From the NCBI GenBank assembly GCA_008802785.1, contig VUYT01000007.1:1-64000 (forward strand): 64,000 nt of DNA, in the 5' to 3' direction. Numbering within the stretch: position 1 is the first letter of the stretch; each line of letters opens with the position of its first letter. Below the pieces are notes generated by a model, which did no database searches, had not been told where the DNA came from, and saw only the letters and a program-made list of their open reading frames with translations. Position numbers and translations under genes: made by a program. Shown here piece by piece: positions 51,138 through 61,936 of this stretch. Origin of the DNA: Symmetrospora coprosmae. Lineage: Eukaryota > Basidiomycota > Cystobasidiomycetes > Symmetrosporaceae.

Positions 51138-52922
51138 ATGTCCGGCTCCCGCGACCGAACACCGAGCGATGCGGACGCGAACGAGCGGACTCGTCTTCTC
51201 GCAAATCCTGACCCCGAAGCGCAAGATGTCAGCAAGCCGTCCTCTCTGCCCGTCCTGTCTACGTTCGCCCTGTGCTGGGCTCGCGGCATCGAGATCTGGA
51301 TCTTCTACGGCATCTTTCCCTACCTCCCTGCGTTCGTCGAGCGCACAGGCGTCCCAAAACCCAAGATCGGCTACTACGTCGGCATGGTAGAGAGTGTGTT
51401 CGCAGTGGCACAATTCACAGCGATGATGCTTTGGTCGAGCCTGAGCGACAAGTACGGGAGGAAGCCCGTTCTGGTCTCGTGTCTGTTTGGGGCCTCCCTG
51501 TCCATCTCGGCTTTCGGTTTCTCCACAGAAATCTGGCATATGCTGGTCTGGAGGGCACTGGCGGGTGTATTTGCTGCTTCAGCCGTGTAGGTCAACGCGG
51601 ATGGGAGATTCTGTCAGAACATGGACTGATGGCCTCGTCCTCCTGCCAGCACCGCCCGCATCATGGTCGCGGAATCTACGCCAGCCACGCACCAGCCAAA
51701 GGCCTACTCTTATCTCACCATGACGTCCCAGCTGTGCGTCTTCCTCGGCCCACTCGTCGGAGGCGCCCTGTACGGGTCTCCAGCTGGTTTCCATTGGCTG
51801 CCAATCCGCCTGTCCACCATGCCGGCACTACTCCCGAGCCTGGTCAACGGTATCTTCGTGATGGGCGCGTGTATTGCCGTTGTGCTCGGCGTCAAAGAGG
51901 TAGGTGGAATCGCCTGTCTGCTACCGACCTACGTCTCTCCAGTCAGCCAGCTAAAACTCTCCTCCATCGTCTACCCAGACGAAGCCCCCGACTGTAGACG
52001 ACGGTCCGGAACAAATCAAGCCGACCTACCGGAGCGTATTGTCTTCACCGGGAGTTCTCCCCGTTCTCATTCTCTTCTTGGCCAATTGGGCCTGCGGCAA
52101 CACGGCCTCCTCTGGTTTGTCTACTAGTTCTAAGCATGCCTTTCTCGATATGCTTCGCTGACATGGCATTTGCGGCCGGTCAGTCAATCCCGTCTTCTAT
52201 TACACAGACGTCAGCCTCGGTACGTGCATCGTGACAATGTCCGCATCTTGACAGTCGTGTGACGCGGTAAAGCTGCAGGCCAGTCTGCAGGCTAATACCG
52301 TATCCCTGTACCGATTGTCCAGGCGGCTGGTCATTCGACACCAAACAGATCTCATACACGCTTGGTTCCATTGGCTTCTGTGGCTCCATCTACGCCGTCC
52401 TTATCTTCCCCCGACTCACTGCGCGATATGGCACGCGCCGGCTGCTCAAGGTTGGCGGCTGTCTGCAGTTCCTCGTGTATGCATGGCCGATACTTTCCAA
52501 CAGGCTTCTCCGGCGTGGATGGCACACGACCTTCCTTGTTATGCTGCCGCCCGCCCTTGCGCTGCATGCTGTTTTGAACATTTCCGATGCAGGCGAGTCA
52601 AAGTGCAACTGGAAAGTGGGTACATCTCGAAAGGAAACAGCTAACTGCAGACCGTCCCACAGTATCGCTTCAGCTATCGCTCAACCAATCGGCCCCACCC
52701 GGCGCACTCGGCTTTCTCATGAGCTTCAGCTTCTCTCTTGGTGCTGTTCAGAAAGCGATCTTGCCCGCGTCGGCCACCGCGCCTTTCGCAAAGAGCGCCG
52801 AGGAGCAGATATTAGGCGGGCACCTAATCTGGTACATTCTCCTTGCCTGGATGCTCCTGTACAATGCCTACCTGTGGAGACATGCGCAGTGGCTGCCGGG
52901 CAAGCTGGACAGGAAGGCGTGA
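51138..52922 (+). CDS. Major facilitator superfamily transporter (DHA1/ZIFL-like)
   Basis: At least six exons run from ATG 51138 (MSGSRDRTPSDADANERTRL) to the stop at 52922. The first half holds the MFS motif A in LWSSLSDKYGRKPVLVSCLF, followed by FGFSTEIWHMLVWRALAGVF and ARIMVAESTPATHQPKAYSY. The second half has SYTLGSIGFCGSIYAVLIFP, LTARYGTRRLLKVG and the last helices LGGHLIWYILLAWMLLYNAY. About twelve helices are expected. The arrangement resembles fungal relatives of ZINC-INDUCED FACILITATOR-like and drug:H+ antiporters (known mostly as exporters). The substrate cannot be told. The start at 51138 was preferred because the frame upstream has no earlier ATG. Confidence 0.85.
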
Positions 52923-53046
52923 AGAGTAGGCTATGCGTGGGAGAAGTGGCAGAGAAGTCTTCATTGCTACATGAGCACACGATAAATGAGACGATACAGA
53001 TGGTAGAGACGCAAGGGCGATGGGATTGGGCGATGCTACCGCGTAG

Positions 53047-56000
53047 TTAGTGCATCCTCTGCAGCTCCTCGATGAGTCGAATGACATCCTCCTTGCTAGC
53101 GTCGATAATTTTCTCGTGCTCCGACCCGCCAGCCATGACTCTATCGACGTCCTCGCTGCTGAGCTCGAGCAGCTCCTCCACGAAGGCACCGTCGATGAAG
53201 CCCACTGCGGGATCCGTGTGATACTCGGTCTTGAAGGCGCGGTAGTCGGACTGCTTGAGGTGCCCGACGGAAGGGACAACCTTGCGCATATTGCGCTCCA
53301 CGCTCGAAAGGATGCTGCTCGTATTGGCCGACAGGGTCGTCACAGTGCCGATGGAGCCGACCGACGTGCAAAAGACAACCTGTGGGACGGCGCCTGTCGT
53401 TGTCTGCGAAAAAGACGGGACAAGCGAGCCTTTGCAGATCTTGTTGACGACCTCTCCGACATGGATGCGCGCCTGGCTTTTGAGCGTCTCGACATCCGCC
53501 GTCCTGCTGTTAGCAGAGGACATGGCTGCGCTGCCTGTCATAACTGACGTCGCCTTCATCCGTTTAGATGTGAATAGATTGAGGTCGAGGTCCGCGGCAA
53601 GGATGGTCTCGGTACCCGTTGACGCTCCCTCTCCGCTTTGCGACGCATCCTCTAGGAAGGCAGCGACGAAGACACCGTACGCCGAGAACTCCTTTGCGAT
53701 GTCGATGAGCTTGCTTGTGCTGGCATCGAAGCGCAGCAGAGACACGGACCGCAGAGGATCGACAGCGCATAGCAGGTCTCCCTTGGACACTAGGCTGTAA
53801 GCGATGAACGACGCGCCCCAGTTGGTGAGATATTCGAGCTCGCCAGATGCGTTCCAGTCGTAGACGATGATCTGGGAGAGCGAGCCAGATAGGCGTTAGG
53901 AAGTGCTTGAGCGTTAGGTGCGCGCGGGCTAATGTCGAACCTACCTCAGAGTTGCTTGTCACTGCAAATTTGCCATCCGGCAACCCAGCGATAGCATGTA
54001 CAGCGCCTCTGGTCTCGGCTTCTCCAACCTGGCGATACGAGCCCTCCCCGGCGTGCTCGAACACGAGGACTCGCCCGCGCTTGGATTCCTCTGCATCTGG
54101 CTCGATGAAGCCGGTGCCGACGACGAACCGCTCTGCCATACTGGCGCCATCATCCTCCATGCCTCCGAGGGTCAGGCATGCCACCGAGCGTGCCTCCTCA
54201 TTGCGCTCGAGCGGGAAGTCGGCTAGTACTGTTGATAGCGAGAGGCAAGCTTAGTCAACGTAATGGGGACTTGCCCCTCCGGCTCACATTCGACTTACCA
54301 TCAAAGGTGCTGTCGTCCAGCAACTTGAAGCTTGAAGACCTGCTAAGCTCCCCCGTCTTGCTATCCAATAGCTCCTTCAGGAAGACGACCCCGTATGCTT
54401 TGAGGGTGCGAGCATGCGCAATTCTTCGCGGTGCCTCATCGCCCAGTCGCAGAGTCTTGACATGTAGCTTTTGCAGCTCGTCAACGCGCCCGATCTGGAT
54501 CTGGTCCTGCGAGCAGATGACGAGAGACGATGCGTACGCAGGGAGATGGTTGAATGCAGCGACGGATGAGACGGTGCTGGAGAGGTTTGCGCTCGAGTAC
54601 GAGAGTTTGCCGTTGGCATAGCTGACGATGGTCGCCCGGTCCGATGCGACCAATACGGCGGGCGAAGCTTGCGGAGCCGGGCCGTCGTTTTCAGCTGAGA
54701 TAGCGCCTGTCGCAATCTTGGCCAGCGTGATCGGCCTGTTGCCCAGAGCCAAGTTCTTCCTGCTACTCTCGCTGATCCGCGGCAGGCCGCCCTCGTTGCG
54801 AGAGGTGGCGTAAGAGTAGCTGACAAGGGTGCCGTCCCCGAGACCGATGAAGAGGTATGAAGTCGGCGTCCGCTCCTCTTCAGTCGACAGGGTGCAGCTC
54901 AGCACCGAACGAAGGAGGAATGTCGTGTCGAGCTTGATAGTCTCATGGACTTCGAGGTCCGGCACTGAGAGCGTAACGACGGAGTAGACGTTCCAGAGAC
55001 CTGCCGCCGCGATAATGCCGGAGCCGTTCGCGAGTCGAAGTCTGCTGACATCCAGGCAAGCCACCTCGTTGCCAAGGTTCTGCCTGCCAAGTTCCTCGGC
55101 CTTGCCGGCGGAGCCCAACCGGAGAAGCGCAATAACGCCTCCCGCGAGAGCCACAAGCATGAAGTCTTCGCATGCGGCAGCGAGGGTGATCTTCTTGCCA
55201 TCTCCGCTAGACCATGCTGATGTCGGGCCAATGACAGCATCGGCTGTGACCTGATAGATCTGCGAGGCGTGACTATGCGCAAGTAGCGTGGGGGAGGAGA
55301 GTCGGAACGAGCCGAGGCCGTCGAGCTCTTCAATGGAGGTATCGTCCGAGCCTGCTTCGCCGGAGAATGACAGAATACGCGTCTCGTTGATATGCGAGAG
55401 CACAAGCAGGTCGTGGCATCTATCGGAGACAGCGTTTGATCAGCCTCCGCACAACCATACGAGTTGCTTGTCGAGGTCCCTTACCCTTCGTCAACATTGC
55501 CAGAGTTGATTGTCCATACTCTCTGCACGCCTTCCATGTCCATGCTTGCCAAATCGGTCATGCCCACGCCGTGCCTGATCACCCTGAGCGTGCCATCGTC
55601 TTTGCCGCCGGAGCACGTCACCATGTGGCTAGGCCCTTTGCCATCACCCGTCTCTACGACGCAGAAATCGACAATGGGCGCGAGATTCGTGTACGCATTA
55701 AGAATCTCCAGCTCCATGCCACCATCTTTCGTCGAGCCATTCTTGACAGGTGCGCTGTCGATGTCCATGTCTCCGCCGTCTTGCTCTCCTGGACCCGCGG
55801 ATGGGCTCAGCCGGACCAGCAGCGAGTCTCCAAGGTGTGATCCGACAAAGATGTAGTTGCTGCCGAGATTGACGAGCGCAGTGGGACTCGAGACCTTGCC
55901 GGCCTCTACCTTTTCGACTGACAGCTTGACTGTGGTAAGCTTGTCTGTTGCCGAGCCCGACGAGATTGAGGACCGGCTTGCCGGCCGTGGACGAGCAGCC

Positions 56001-57813
56001 GGCGAGGTAGGCGACATTGCGGCCTTGCTAGGCGAAGGCGGCGAAGACGCCAGCGGGACAGTCGTTGTCGTCGGGCTGGCCTGCGTGACACTTGAGCGCC
56101 TGACTGGAGGACTCCTCTCGACCGAGAGACGGAGCAGGATGACATTGCCCCAGCTATCGGCCAGCAGGAAGCGGTTCGGGTCTTCATCCAGCGTGCAGTG
56201 CCTACCATGAGGGAAGGTGTGTTAGCTACGTGCACAACCGGAAACAGGCAGCTGTTGCTACGCACGCCACGTATTGCGAGATTGGAAGACTGCACTCGAT
56301 GGACTTGCCATTGGGGACCACGTCGGCGCCCACCCTCGCAGTGGCCTTGCCTCGGCCGGAAGAATTGGCCGATTCGGACAGCTTGCGCTTGTACCCTGCT
56401 CGAGGGTCAGCCATGCCCAGTGTTGACGTGGGAGACGTGGCCAAAGGTTGCTGAGATGCCGCAGACGAGCGGCGACGAGCTGCTGTTCCCGCCCCTGCCG
56501 CGCCAGTCTGCGCCACCAGAGTTGGCGACGCGACTTCCTTGGCTTTCCCTTTGCCTTTGCTGATTGCAGAGGACACTGTTGGCGATGTGGGTGCCTGAGT
56601 ACCTGTCATTGCCTCCTCCTCCAAGCTCATGCTTGAGACACCCGATTCTGCCATGGTCGACTTTTCCGAGATGATGTCCATGCTCGCCGAGCTGACCGAT
56701 GCTCGCCTGACGTGTCCGGTGTGCACAAAGCGCGTACAATCTTGGCCGACGATAATGATGCCTTGCACTTTATCGTGGACCTGGATAGGGATCATCATCT
56801 CGCTGTCGGGATCGGAGAGCAGCAGACCAGTCTTGGGGACGAAGGGCGGAGAAGCGGAGGTCGCTGCGGAGGATGCATCCTCTTCGAACTCTAGCGCTTT
56901 GGTCTGCAGGTTGATGTTGCGTAGCAGGAGCAAGCGGTCACCGTGCCTGTCCGTGTGAATGGTGGCGAGCCGGTGCGGGGAGGTCGATGCCGATCGTGGC
57001 AGGATGAGCAGCGACGTGAGGAGCAGCTCCGGGATACTGTAGAGGTGAGACATAAGTATGATGGCGTGGAAGGAGCTCTGGGCCGAGCCAATCTTACCGA
57101 GTCGTGAAGCCTCGCGCCAGATCAACGCTCGTCTCGCCGTCTTTGGAAGCGACAGCGCCGCGAGAGGCTCGCCGCTTGTCGGGTTTCTGTACGGCGGAAA
57201 GCTGCTGCTCCTCTCCATCGTCTAGTACGATGACCCTGATGAGGCCCTGAAACGCGTGAATGAGGAGGAAGCGCGTTGGTTGCGCAGCAGCGGCAGCAGC
57301 GTCATCATCGCTCGCAAGCAGGGCGACAATATCGACAGCGGGTGAGGCACTCCGCTCGAGCACGGACTGGCTGGCGAGGGTGATGATGCGATACTCTCCA
57401 CTACTTGCGTTGCTGTCGGACACTGGCTGTGAATGCTGGAAGGCGACGACACAGAGGATGTAGTCGGTGGTAAGGATCGCGAGGGCGCAGGTGGGGACGC
57501 CTCTGAGCCTGACGGGGACGGATCTGAGGACGGTCCCCTGTATGCTACCGTGCACTGCCAATCTCAGCCCGGTCGACTCGAGCGTGTGCACCTCAATCCT
57601 GTTGCTCTTGCTGTGGATGGATGGACCAGCGTCGTCATGAAGTGTCAGCTAACGCCGAAGCGAAGCGAAGCACGGCGAGCATGGACGCCCGAACGCGATA
57701 CGCTACATCCAAACGCACATCTGCACGAGAGCATCCACGCCAGGGACGAGGAAGTCTGCTTTGTGCGCTTCGCTGACGCTCGTAGGCGGATTGCTGTAGG
57801 CCAGGTACTGCAT
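53047..57813 (-). CDS. DDB1-type DNA damage-binding / CUL4 adaptor protein
   Basis: A long multi-exon gene starting at 57813 (MQYLAYSNPPTSVSEAHKAD), with exon 2 acceptor GTTAG near 57650 giving SIHSKSNRIEVHTLESTG. These match the DDB1 start (YVVTAxxPTxV..., S..N.L.I...). Beta-propeller blades follow, for example VHDKVQGIIIVGQDCTRFVH, LTPPGQ-like disordered inserts, NNYIFVGSHLGDSLLVRL-type strands and YVFIGLGDGTLVSYSY-type strands. The last exon ends with VVPSVGHLKQSDYRAFKTEY, DPAVGFIDGAFVEELLELS and VIRLIEELQRMH, the diagnostic DDB1 C-terminal helical region. DDB1 bridges CUL4 to WD40 receptors in nuclear ubiquitin ligases for DNA repair and heterochromatin control. Exon borders were checked only at the ends. 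Confidence 0.88.
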
Positions 57814-57925
57814 GATATGTACGCGTGTTGCAGCAGTGCCGCTCGGATCGGCAAGAAGCAGAGAGCAACCGTGAATGTAGTCGTCGGGGCTCTACATCGC
57901 TCCAATATACGCACATTGCTGGACA
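57814..57925. promoter_or_regulatory. 112-bp divergent promoter between DDB1 and RRP45
   Basis: Start codons of the two genes point away from each other with only 112 bp between them. No TATA element is visible. Both promoters must overlap. Confidence 0.55.
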
Positions 57926-59046
57926 ATGCCACGCTTGGCAGCACCCTCGACCAACGAGAGCCTCTTTGTCCATGCCGCGCTGCAGCAAGAGTCCCTGCGC
58001 GTCGACGGCCGCTCCCTCCTCGACGCGCGCGAAGTCAGCATAGAATTTGGGCCGTCGTACGGAAGCGTCAAAGTGACACTCGGTGGGACAAGCAGCAGAG
58101 CGCGCAAGGGAAAGAGCACCGCAGCTCTGTCGTCGTGCACACGCGTGTCGGTCCAGGTCTCGGCGGACATCGTAAAGCCGCGGGACGAGCGCCCGTTCGA
58201 AGGATTCGTTGTGATACAGAATGAGATCTCGCCCTTGGCCGGGTACAACTACGAGACGGGGGGACGGTGAGTCTATCCGCACATCCGCGGCGTCGCTCCG
58301 GACTCTCACTGAGGGAGTGTTCCGCAGACCCAGCGAAGATGAGGTTCTCATAGGACGCGCACTCGAAAAAGCCATCCGGAGAAGCGAGGTCGTCGACCGG
58401 GAGAGTCTATGCATCATTGCAGGGCAGAAAGTGGGTTGCCTCGGGCGCGCGTTGTGAGCCGGGCTGACACTGTGTATAGGTCTGGCAAATACGACTCGAC
58501 ATCCACTTTACGAATGACGAAGGGAACATGCTCGATGCGGCGAGCATAGCCTGCATTGCCGCGTTGCAGCACTTCCGCAAGCCAGAAGTCACGGTGGAAG
58601 GGAATGAGGTCACGGTGGTGAGTCTAGACGGGCTTGCTTGTTCGTCCGTCGCTGACGCTGTCTCGCAGCACTCGGTCGAGGAGCGTGTCCCCACGCCACT
58701 TTCCCTGCATCACTCGCCGTACTGCATCACATTCGCCTTCTTCGGGAAAATGTGCGTTGTTCTCTGCCTCGTCGCCGATGCGCGCTGACGTGTTCCTGTC
58801 TTCAGAACCGTCTGCGACCCGTCCCTCCTCGAGACCCAGCTCTGCTCCGGCACGCTCACTCTCACGCTCAACGCTCAGAACGAAATCTGCGTCCTGACAA
58901 AAGCAGGAGGAGAAGCCCTCTCCGTGAATGAGATCATGCGCATCATCGGGATAGGCAAGCAGCGCGTGAAAGAGATCGATGACCTCGTCAAGAAGGCGCT
59001 CGAGGGGGAAAAGGGGAGGTTGGCAAGTGGGGAGGTCGGATACTAG
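57926..59046 (+). CDS. RRP45: Exosome core subunit RRP45 (RNase PH fold)
   Basis: ATG 57926 opens a five-to-six exon gene ending at 59046. It encodes the Rrp45/EXOSC9 pattern: STNESLFVHAALQQESLRVD, GRSLLDAREVSIEFG, SYGSVKVTLGGT, RPFEGFVVIQNEISPLAGYN, VLIGRALEKAIRRSEVVDRE and LCIIAGQKVWQIRLDIHFTN. DAASIACIAALQHFRKPEV and TVCDPSLLETQLCSGTLTLT follow. It forms the catalytically inert hexameric ring of the RNA exosome in nucleus and cytoplasm. The C-terminus is short (KALEGEKGRLASGEVGY) and lacks the long SUMO-interacting tail of animal EXOSC9, as in yeast. Confidence 0.9.
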
Positions 59047-60019
59047 TTGAGATGGAGTTGCTGTATCCTTACTACACTTCTTAGTTCATATCCAATACTA
59101 TTATATAAGCCTTCATTTGAATAGGCCCGTATGTCGTACGCGGGCATGTAGGTGCGAACCGATTGCAGAATATTGACTTCCGCACAGAGGGGCCGAGGTG
59201 TGAATAGGACAGGGACACAAGAGATGAGGGGCTGTCCACAATGTACTTTGTACGCGCCAGCACGTTGAGGGTGGAATGAAACAGGATTGACGCGCCTACA
59301 GAGTGGAGCGCCCTTCGGAAAGGACCGCAGTAAGCGCAACGCGCAAACCAGGCAAAGAAAGACTTCCGACGAGAAGTATCAACATCATATTCATCCTCTA
59401 TGCGCTCCATGAGCCCCCAACAAGCTTTTGTAGGCCGTACAAGCGAAGTGGAGACGGTGGCAACCAGACGCGACTGATTTCCAGGCCCGTCTCAAATTTA
59501 GCCATAGTAGACACTATCGTTCAGAGATGAAGGCATTTCTATGCATTTTGAGATTGTGCAACCATCATATCCGCTTTCCAGGCCAAAGCAAGCTGTTTTG
59601 ATGGCGGTGGGTCGGATTGCGGGGAAAACCGGACAAAGCAACTTCCTGCCAAATCCAGCGTCACAAGCGAGAAGAAAACGTCACATCGTGTACTACTATA
59701 CGCAGAGCACAGAGTATGTGCCCCTTTCGCGAAAGAATGTTGTCCGTCTGTCGACGAGAGCCGGACGGAGTTTGCTGCCGGAAGACCCCATCTTCGGACG
59801 AAGATTTCTCGGTCGGGAAACGTCCTCAGATGATGATGAGCACAGTGTCAGATGCGTAACAACCTCAGGAACTTGCTACAGTCCGAAAAACCTAAAAAGG
59901 ACGTCCCGTCCGTCCGGGAGAGGCAAGGGCGCAGAACACGGCTATCTCGGCCGGGAGACGTTGTACGGGGGCGCTAGATACATCTACGCGTTCGCAAGAG
60001 AGTTAGGAGCAAAAATTTT
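59047..60019. other. AT-richer intergenic stretch, no gene recognised
   Basis: About 970 bp follow RRP45. The composition is visibly lower in GC than the neighbours (for example AACTATTATATAAGCC near 59090). A plus-strand frame of about 160 codons beginning at 59541 has no recognisable motif, and I do not call it a gene. The region ends at the terminator of the tRNA-like gene. Confidence 0.45.
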
Positions 60020-60185
60020 TTTCTGAACGGGATTCGAACCCGTGCCGTACCCTAATCAAGGGAACTCCCGTGGGAAGGGTACACTGAAGGTGGGCAAGGA
60101 AAGAATTGTCAGATATGGCTTGCGGGTGGGTACCGCATGATTGTAACGATTTGTAACGTACTCCTAACCACTAGACAATCAGAAA
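60020..60185 (-). tRNA. tRNA-like Pol III gene with a large insertion; isotype uncertain (Gly-CCC is the best fit)
   Basis: On the minus strand the ends form a perfect 7-bp acceptor stem (TTTCTGA at 60185-60179; TCAGAAA at 60026-60020). A D arm with an A-box-like TAGTGGTTAGG follows at about 60176-60161. A perfect 5-bp T arm with canonical B box GGTTCGAATCC precedes the 3' acceptor. An oligo-T run at 60012-60016 fits a Pol III terminator. Between the D and T arms, 60081-60048 folds as TACCC / TTCCCA ... A / GGGTA. That is a proper anticodon arm with U33, anticodon CCC, and a 17-nt intron whose GGG can pair with the anticodon. About 79 nt (60160-60082) then remain between D arm and anticodon arm. 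Removing both insertions leaves about 70 nt, a normal tRNA size. It could instead be a pseudogene. Confidence 0.5.
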
Positions 60186-60515
60186 ATAGCAACCGCTAGG
60201 TTACAAGGGCAGGTTTCACGCGTCCTGTTATAGATGTAATATGTTGCAATCCTCAATTTGCCACCGCCACGTGACAGCGGCGACAGCCCCTGATTGCGGA
60301 ACACTGTTTGGGCATGACAGAAGGCGGAGGTCACCTCGCGTGGCACGGATGTGACCCGCTGAACAAGAGCGGATCGGCGTCGGCCCACACTTCAGCACGT
60401 CTAGCGCTGCGAAGGCCATGGCGATCGTCGTGAGGCTGGATTGTCAAGGGAGAGTATCGATACAAACAGGCGTTCTCTTTCCTTCGCGCTTCACCGCTTC
60501 CGAGCTACTTCAAGC
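60186..60515. other. Spacer between the tRNA-like gene and EthD copy 1
   Basis: About 330 bp with no recognised gene. It presumably contains the promoter of the first EthD gene. No TATA box stood out. Confidence 0.45.
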
Positions 60516-61026
60516 ATGTCTGCCACCATCACTGTCCTGTACCCAAGCGGTGAGCCAGCTCACACCTCCAATCTGACGCCGGCTGACCCTTCCCGCAGGC
60601 ACGACCTGGAACAGCGAGTACTACTCAGCCAAGCACCTGCCCATGGTGACGGAGAAGCTGTCGTGAGTCGCTTGACGCCGCGTCAGAGCCACGCTGACTG
60701 GTTCTTCAGCAAACACGGCCTCCTGTCCTGGCGCTTCACATCGCTCGTACTACCCGGTGGCGCAACCTCTCCATACTCGCATCAGCTGGAGCTTGTCTTC
60801 AAGGACGATCAGGGGATAGCGACTGCCTTCCGAGACGAGGGTGAGTAGTTGTCTGCGTCGGAGAGAAGCAAAGCTGATACGATCCACCGCAGCCGAGCCG
60901 ATCCTTGGGTGAGGCGCATCTTCAGGGAAACAGGACGAGGCTGAGGTCAGTCTCCGCAGCGACGTTGTCAACTTCACCTCAGGCACGCCTATCCTCCTGG
61001 TGGGAGCAACCCAGGCAAGCGGTTAG
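60516..61026 (+). CDS. EthD-domain protein, copy 1 (small dimeric alpha+beta barrel)
   Basis: Five exons (60516-60549, 60599-60662, 60710-60840, 60893-60908, 60960-61026) sum to 103 aa, the usual EthD size. The sequence MSATITVLYPSGTTWNSEYY, HLPMVTEKLSKHGLLSWRF, LELVFKDDQGIATAF and VVNFTSGTPILLVGATQ matches the EthD (ethyl tert-butyl ether degradation-type) ferredoxin-like fold. Key features are the YP.G...F/W...YY...H.P start and the central K.GL..W strand. Bacterial relatives assist P450 degradation of ethers; fungal single-domain proteins have unknown roles. Exon 4 is a 16-nt micro-exon. The gene faces copy 2 tail to tail with about 110 bp between stops. Confidence 0.82.
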
Positions 61027-61135
61027 CAGGGTTGTTCCCGGTCGAATCATAGCTGGACATTGGCGGATCCAGATTTCGCTACACGTCACTTTGTCGTATC
61101 AGGAGGAGTTGGCCGGAGAGTATTGTCCCGCGGTC

Positions 61136-61645
61136 CTACTCTCCCTTGCCCTCTCCCTTGATGTCGCCAACAAGCAGAGTAGCGTTCTTGTCGCAGAAGT
61201 TAGGGATGTCACTGTGGTATTATCCAGACATCAGCTGATGCCACCAGCATAGGTCATCGCGACTCACCCCAGAACCTCTCCGCCTGTAGCATCGAATTTG
61301 AAAGCATTGTCAGGCCAACTCGACTTAGGGAACAAGCCACTGCGGAGGCTACCTACCCTCCTCCTTGAACGCAGTCTCGATGCTGGCCCTATCGTTAAAG
61401 ATCAGGTCGGCCTGGATGGAGAACTCGGGCTTTTTGCTCCGGTCAAGCGTAGACAGCTCGGTGATTCGCCAGGTCTGCAAGCCGTGCTTGCTGTGAATGC
61501 GGAACGGTCAGATCCGGAGCATGGCGTCGAGGCGGATCTCCACGCACCCAAAGAGGCGGCCGACCAGGGGCATGTGGTGGTCCAGATAATACTTCAGGTC
61601 GAACTTGGCATCTCCAGGGTACAGGACAGTGACGCAGACAGGCAT
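61136..61645 (-). CDS. EthD-domain protein, copy 2 (inverted paralogue)
   Basis: Four exons (61645-61548, 61490-61357, 61283-61268, 61211-61136) sum to 107 aa. The protein MPVCVTVLYPGDAKFDLKYY, LDHHMPLVGRLFGKHGLQTW, FSIQADLIFNDRASIETAF and DIPNFCDKNATLLVGDIKGE aligns end to end with copy 1. Intron positions agree, including a 16-nt third exon. The 98-nt first exon equals copy 1 exons 1 plus 2 (34 + 64 nt), so one intron differs between the copies. Function is unknown, as for copy 1. The short acidic/basic tail (GEGKGE) is the only extra sequence. Confidence 0.82.
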
Positions 61646-61936
61646 GTTGTTAATGTCGTCTATGGATAAGTAGAGAATTGGCGTGAGAAGGAAGAAGAGC
61701 TGCCGCTTCTGTCTCCGCTTCGAGCGCGCCGAGCGGGGATCCGGAAGGCACGTGCTGTGCCGAGGCTTCCCGGTGCCTCGGAACCTCTGAAACCAGGACC
61801 ACATCCACGAAGAGGAGCTACGCGCACTATTCGACGTTTCGCACACCACGTCACACCAGGGTATAGCAGCCTTCGTGGTACCTCTTCGTATACAAGCGCT
61901 CGTCGTATACATCATCTTCGTTTCAGGTCGTCGTGA

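Noticed and set aside
59541-60026. 161-codon open frame in the AT-richer gap
   Set aside because: No motif, no homology I recognise, no splice-consistent extension, and its 3' end overlaps the tRNA-like gene.
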